Positions 23,025 through 25,464 of a stretch of 25,464 nucleotides of DNA are shown here, piece after piece. Each line of letters starts with the position of its first letter. Within the stretch, counting starts at the first letter, position 1. The stretch comes from Acetomicrobium sp. UBA5826 (GTDB lineage: Bacteria > Synergistota > Synergistia > Synergistales > Acetomicrobiaceae). Position numbers and translations under genes: made by a program. The DNA is taken from NCBI RefSeq assembly GCF_002433005.1, contig NZ_DJHF01000013.1:23773-49236 (forward strand), written 5' to 3'. The notes under the pieces are model-generated. The model was not told the DNA's origin. It searched no databases and worked only from the letters and a program-made list of their open reading frames with translations.

Positions 23025-24524
23025 TTATAACATAACCCCATCTTTCCAGATGGCTATCTGTCTAAATCCGTTTTCTTCGCTTTTCGTCTTTTCTCCGCTG
23101 GCCACGTCTATTATCTTTTGAATAAATTTATCTAAAAGCCTCTCCATTGGCTCTCCTTCGAGCAAACTTCCTGCGTTAAAATCTATCCAATTTCCTTTTC
23201 TGCGATAGAGATCGCTGTTGGTGGATACTTTTACGGTAGGCACAAATGTGCCGAAAGGCGTACCTCTGCCTGTCGAAAAAAGAACCATGTTACAACCCGC
23301 GGCTCCCAGAGCAGTTGATGAAACTAGGTCATTGCCAGGTCCTTCCAACAGAGACAACCCCTTCTTCGTGATTTGACATCCATATGGCAAGACGTCTACT
23401 ACTGGTGCTCTACCGCCCTTTTGAACACAGCCAAGGGACTTTTCCTCTAAAGTCGTTATTCCGCCGGCCTTATTTCCGGGAGACGGGTTTTCATATACGG
23501 GTTGTCCGTGGGATATAAAATATTCCTTGAACCCATTGATAAGCTTGACGATTTTCTCAAATACTTCTTCATTTTCGGCCCTTTCCATTAACAGCCTCTC
23601 AGCCCCGAACATCTCAGGCACTTCCGTCAGGACAGAACTGCCTCCTGCGCATACTAGGAAATCCGAGAAAGCCCCAAGCAGCGGATTGGCTGTTATGCCC
23701 GAAAATCCGTCAGATCCTCCGCATTTAAGGCCAACCGACAGCGACGAAATGGGAACATCTTCTCTCCTGTCAGAAGATGCATTTTCTGCCAGCTCGCATA
23801 TTATTTTTGCTCCCACTTCTATTTCGTCATCCACTTCCTGCGCAATAAGAAAACGAACTCTCTCCCTATCGAAATCGCCAAGATGCGCGACAAAAGAATC
23901 GAGTGTGTTATTTTCACATCCCAACCCTAAAACCAATACCCCGGCCGCATTTGGATGTTTTACTATTCCGGCAAGTATTTTTTGGGTCTTTTCCAGATCT
24001 CCTCCGAGTTGCGAGCAGCCAAAGGGGTGAGCCATGACGTTAAAACCATCGATCGTGAACGGGAAAGATTTACCGTCGAGCATTGATTTGGCTTTTTTAA
24101 TTACCAGATCCCCAATTTCGTTTATGCATCCCACTGTCGGCACTATCCAAATCTCGTTTCTTATGCCCACCAAACCGTTTTTACGCATAAATCCCTTGAA
24201 TTTCCGCATTATCGAAGAATCGGGACAAGTCAGATAATTCTTTGGTTCGTATGAATATTCCTCCAAGCCTTCCAGATTGGTTTTCACATTATGGGCATGG
24301 ACATGCTCCCCTGCTCGAATCTCAACAATTGCCCTTCCAATGGAGAATCCGTACTTTACCACCTTTTCTCCGGATTTTATATCCTTTAAAGCGACCTTAT
24401 GTCCTACGGGCACATCGCTTATCAACGTCAAAAACTGTCCGCCAATTGTTACGACATCGCCCGTTTTAAGTTCTTTTACAGCAACTGCAACGTTATCTTT
24501 GGAAGTTATTTGCAATATAGACAT
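23025..24524 (-). CDS. uxaA: Altronate dehydratase UxaA, 499 aa
   Basis: This enzyme dehydrates D-altronate to 2-keto-3-deoxygluconate. The N-terminal SAF-type domain (about 1-85) begins MSILQITSKDNVAVAVKEL and contains AGEHVHAHNV with H74, H76 and H78. The catalytic part has GLVGIRNEIWIVPTVGC, the LKCGGSDGFSGITANP signature and the C-terminal STGRGTPFGTFVPTVKV. Length matches E. coli UxaA (about 495). ATG 24524 is selected because AGAAGGTG lies 6 nt upstream; a GTG three codons earlier coincides with that SD. The gene follows the IclR-type regulator by 18 nt, in one transcript running opposite to the main uronate operon. Confidence 0.94.
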   Translation of the reverse strand: MSILQITSKDNVAVAVKELKTGDVVTIGGQFLTLISDVPVGHKVALKDIKSGEKVVKYGFSIGRAIVEIRAGEHVHAHNVKTNLEGLEEYSYEPKNYLTCPDSSIMRKFKGFMRKNGLVGIRNEIWIVPTVGCINEIGDLVIKKAKSMLDGKSFPFTIDGFNVMAHPFGCSQLGGDLEKTQKILAGIVKHPNAAGVLVLGLGCENNTLDSFVAHLGDFDRERVRFLIAQEVDDEIEVGAKIICELAENASSDRREDVPISSLSVGLKCGGSDGFSGITANPLLGAFSDFLVCAGGSSVLTEVPEMFGAERLLMERAENEEVFEKIVKLINGFKEYFISHGQPVYENPSPGNKAGGITTLEEKSLGCVQKGGRAPVVDVLPYGCQITKKGLSLLEGPGNDLVSSTALGAAGCNMVLFSTGRGTPFGTFVPTVKVSTNSDLYRRKGNWIDFNAGSLLEGEPMERLLDKFIQKIIDVASGEKTKSEENGFRQIAIWKDGVML

Positions 24525-24542
24525 TGTATTCACCTTCTACTG

Positions 24543-25307
24543 CTACATTCCAGGCAAAGAATTTAGTGCCTCAGATATCTTGGCGGCAATTTCCTGAACC
24601 TTTCTTCCCGCTTCTAGCATCTTTTCTTCTTGGAACCTATAAGCCGGAGCGGAAACGCTTATGGCGCCTACGGGCCTGCCATTCTGCAATATGGCCGCTC
24701 CGACGCAACAAATCCCCTCTTCGTTTTCCTGCAAATCCTTTGCAAAGCCCTCCTGCCTGATTTTAGACAATGCGGCCATTAGATTTCCACGATCAACTAT
24801 AGTATTGGGCGTTTTTGAGATAAGCTGGGTTTTCCTTAAATAGGCGTCCAGCTCCTCTTTGCTCAAGGAAGCTAAAATCGCCTTGCCCGCTGCCGTGCAA
24901 TATAAAGTCAGATGCGCACCAATTCTGGAGTGCATCCTCACTGCATGGGGAGTATCTAACTTCTCGATGTAATATGCTTCTTCCCCATCGAAGGATATCA
25001 AATGAACTGTCTCTCTGGTAAAATCCCAAAGCTCCACCAAGTAGGGTTTAGCTATCTCCAGCAAGACATTTTGTCCCTTGTAGGCGCTGGCCCAAAAAAG
25101 CACTGCAGGACCTATGGCATACTGCCCGTTGCAGCGCACGACAAGCGAATGTTCTTCAAGGGTGTTAAGAATTCTAAAAACTGTAGTTTTTGGCAACGAT
25201 ATCTTGCCCACTATCTCCGACAGACTTGAAGGCTGCCCCAGTTCAGCAAGACAATTCATGACATCTACTGCTCTTTCTAAAACCCGTATGTTTGCGACGC
25301 CAGGCAT
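24543..25307 (-). CDS. IclR-family transcriptional regulator (KdgR-like role proposed), 254 aa
   Basis: An N-terminal winged helix (residues about 6-65) includes RVLERAVDVMNCLAELG, SLSEIVGKISLPKTTVFRILNTLEEH and the wing NGQYAIG. The C-terminal effector domain has TVHLISFDGEEAYYIEKLD, LTLYCTAAGKAILA, and GICCVGAAILQ with PVGAISVSAPA, typical of IclR. KdgR, a member, senses 2-keto-3-deoxygluconate and represses pectin/uronate genes. Being cotranscribed with uxaA and facing the uronate operon makes the same role likely, but effector and sign are inferred. GGAGG lies 7 nt before the ATG, and a KdgR-box-like site sits just upstream. Confidence 0.9.
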   Translation of the reverse strand: MPGVANIRVLERAVDVMNCLAELGQPSSLSEIVGKISLPKTTVFRILNTLEEHSLVVRCNGQYAIGPAVLFWASAYKGQNVLLEIAKPYLVELWDFTRETVHLISFDGEEAYYIEKLDTPHAVRMHSRIGAHLTLYCTAAGKAILASLSKEELDAYLRKTQLISKTPNTIVDRGNLMAALSKIRQEGFAKDLQENEEGICCVGAAILQNGRPVGAISVSAPAYRFQEEKMLEAGRKVQEIAAKISEALNSLPGM

Positions 25308-25320
25308 TTAAATTCCTCCA

Positions 25321-25339
25321 TGTGGAAAATTATTTCATT
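25321..25339. promoter_or_regulatory. KdgR-box-like site upstream of the iclR-type gene
   Basis: On the minus strand AATGAAAT-AAT-TTTCCACA agrees at about 13 of 19 positions with the KdgR box used for the eda site. It lies between the -10 and the SD, placing it to repress the iclR-uxaA unit. Confidence 0.4.
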
Positions 25340-25347
25340 ATTTGTAT

Positions 25348-25356
25348 ATTATACCA
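25348..25356 (-). promoter_or_regulatory. Extended -10 promoter (TGGTATAAT) for iclR-uxaA
   Basis: The minus strand reads TGGTATAAT, a perfect extended -10, 41 nt before the start codon. The matching -35 position holds AATAAG, which is weak; an extended -10 can tolerate this. Confidence 0.65.
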
Positions 25357-25464
25357 TAATTTAAATTTCTCTTATTGGAAAGTAAACGCCCTTGCATTGA
25401 AATTAACAGAAAAATTGGTAATACCCCACGACAAATATGATTGCAATTATAACAGGCAAAACGT

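Noticed and set aside
23527..24030. A 167-codon open frame on the plus strand
   Set aside because: It lies fully antisense to uxaA, which has clear family motifs; it has no SD and its composition is that of a shadow frame.

Overview
This window comes from an anaerobe-type bacterium of moderate GC content. It uses strong purine-rich Shine-Dalgarno (SD) sites, usually about 7 nt from the start, and often starts genes with TTG or GTG. Exported proteins and TRAP uptake genes suggest a diderm or at least a cell with periplasm-like export. From the overall look of the proteins my best guess is Synergistota (Acetomicrobium/Anaerobaculum-like), but this is only an impression and could not be tested here. 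The window looks chromosomal: I saw no transposase, integrase, CRISPR array, tRNA or rRNA.

Layout. (1) 1-1288, minus strand: AEC-family permease, small glutaredoxin, and the first 22 codons of a prolyl-tRNA synthetase that runs off the left edge. (2) 1408-4838, plus strand: mrfA-mrfB, a helicase plus exonuclease pair of the Bacillus YprA/YprB type, closed by a 21-bp hairpin. (3) 4952-7598, minus strand: a LarA-type nickel racemase followed by a sodium:solute symporter. (4) 7743-8228, plus strand: a YkuK/DUF458 RNase H-like protein. (5) 8225-12439, minus strand: a copper operon copA-pepF-copZ with an M3B oligopeptidase between the copper ATPase and a copper-chaperone-like protein. (6) 12564-13574, minus strand: an unrecognised small OB-fold-like protein, preceded by a 51-codon ORF whose last codons form an intrinsic terminator, and an exported Spy/CpxP-like protein. 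(7) 13705-14745, minus strand: homoserine dehydrogenase.

(8) 15080-25307: a hexuronate catabolic locus. The plus-strand run is eda, kdgK, uxaC, dctP, dctQ, dctM, uxaB. It faces a minus-strand pair, iclR-type regulator and uxaA, and the two units converge on a strong bidirectional terminator at 22964-22990. The enzymes make a complete route for galacturonate: TRAP uptake, isomerisation to tagaturonate (UxaC), reduction to altronate (UxaB), dehydration to 2-keto-3-deoxygluconate (UxaA), phosphorylation (KdgK) and cleavage to pyruvate and glyceraldehyde-3-phosphate (Eda). No uxuA/uxuB is present, so the glucuronate branch is not complete in this window.

Regulation. A consensus-quality sigma-A promoter (TTGACA-N17-TATTAT) precedes eda. 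A KdgR-box-like sequence overlaps its -10 region, and a second one lies just upstream of the iclR-type gene, suggesting that this regulator controls both units. Very stable hairpins sit between kdgK and uxaC and between dctP and dctQ, where they could set differential mRNA levels. The observations I consider most worth a second look are the coding-region attenuator before the OB-fold-like gene, the peptidase embedded in the copper operon, and the operator-like dyad at the copA promoter.
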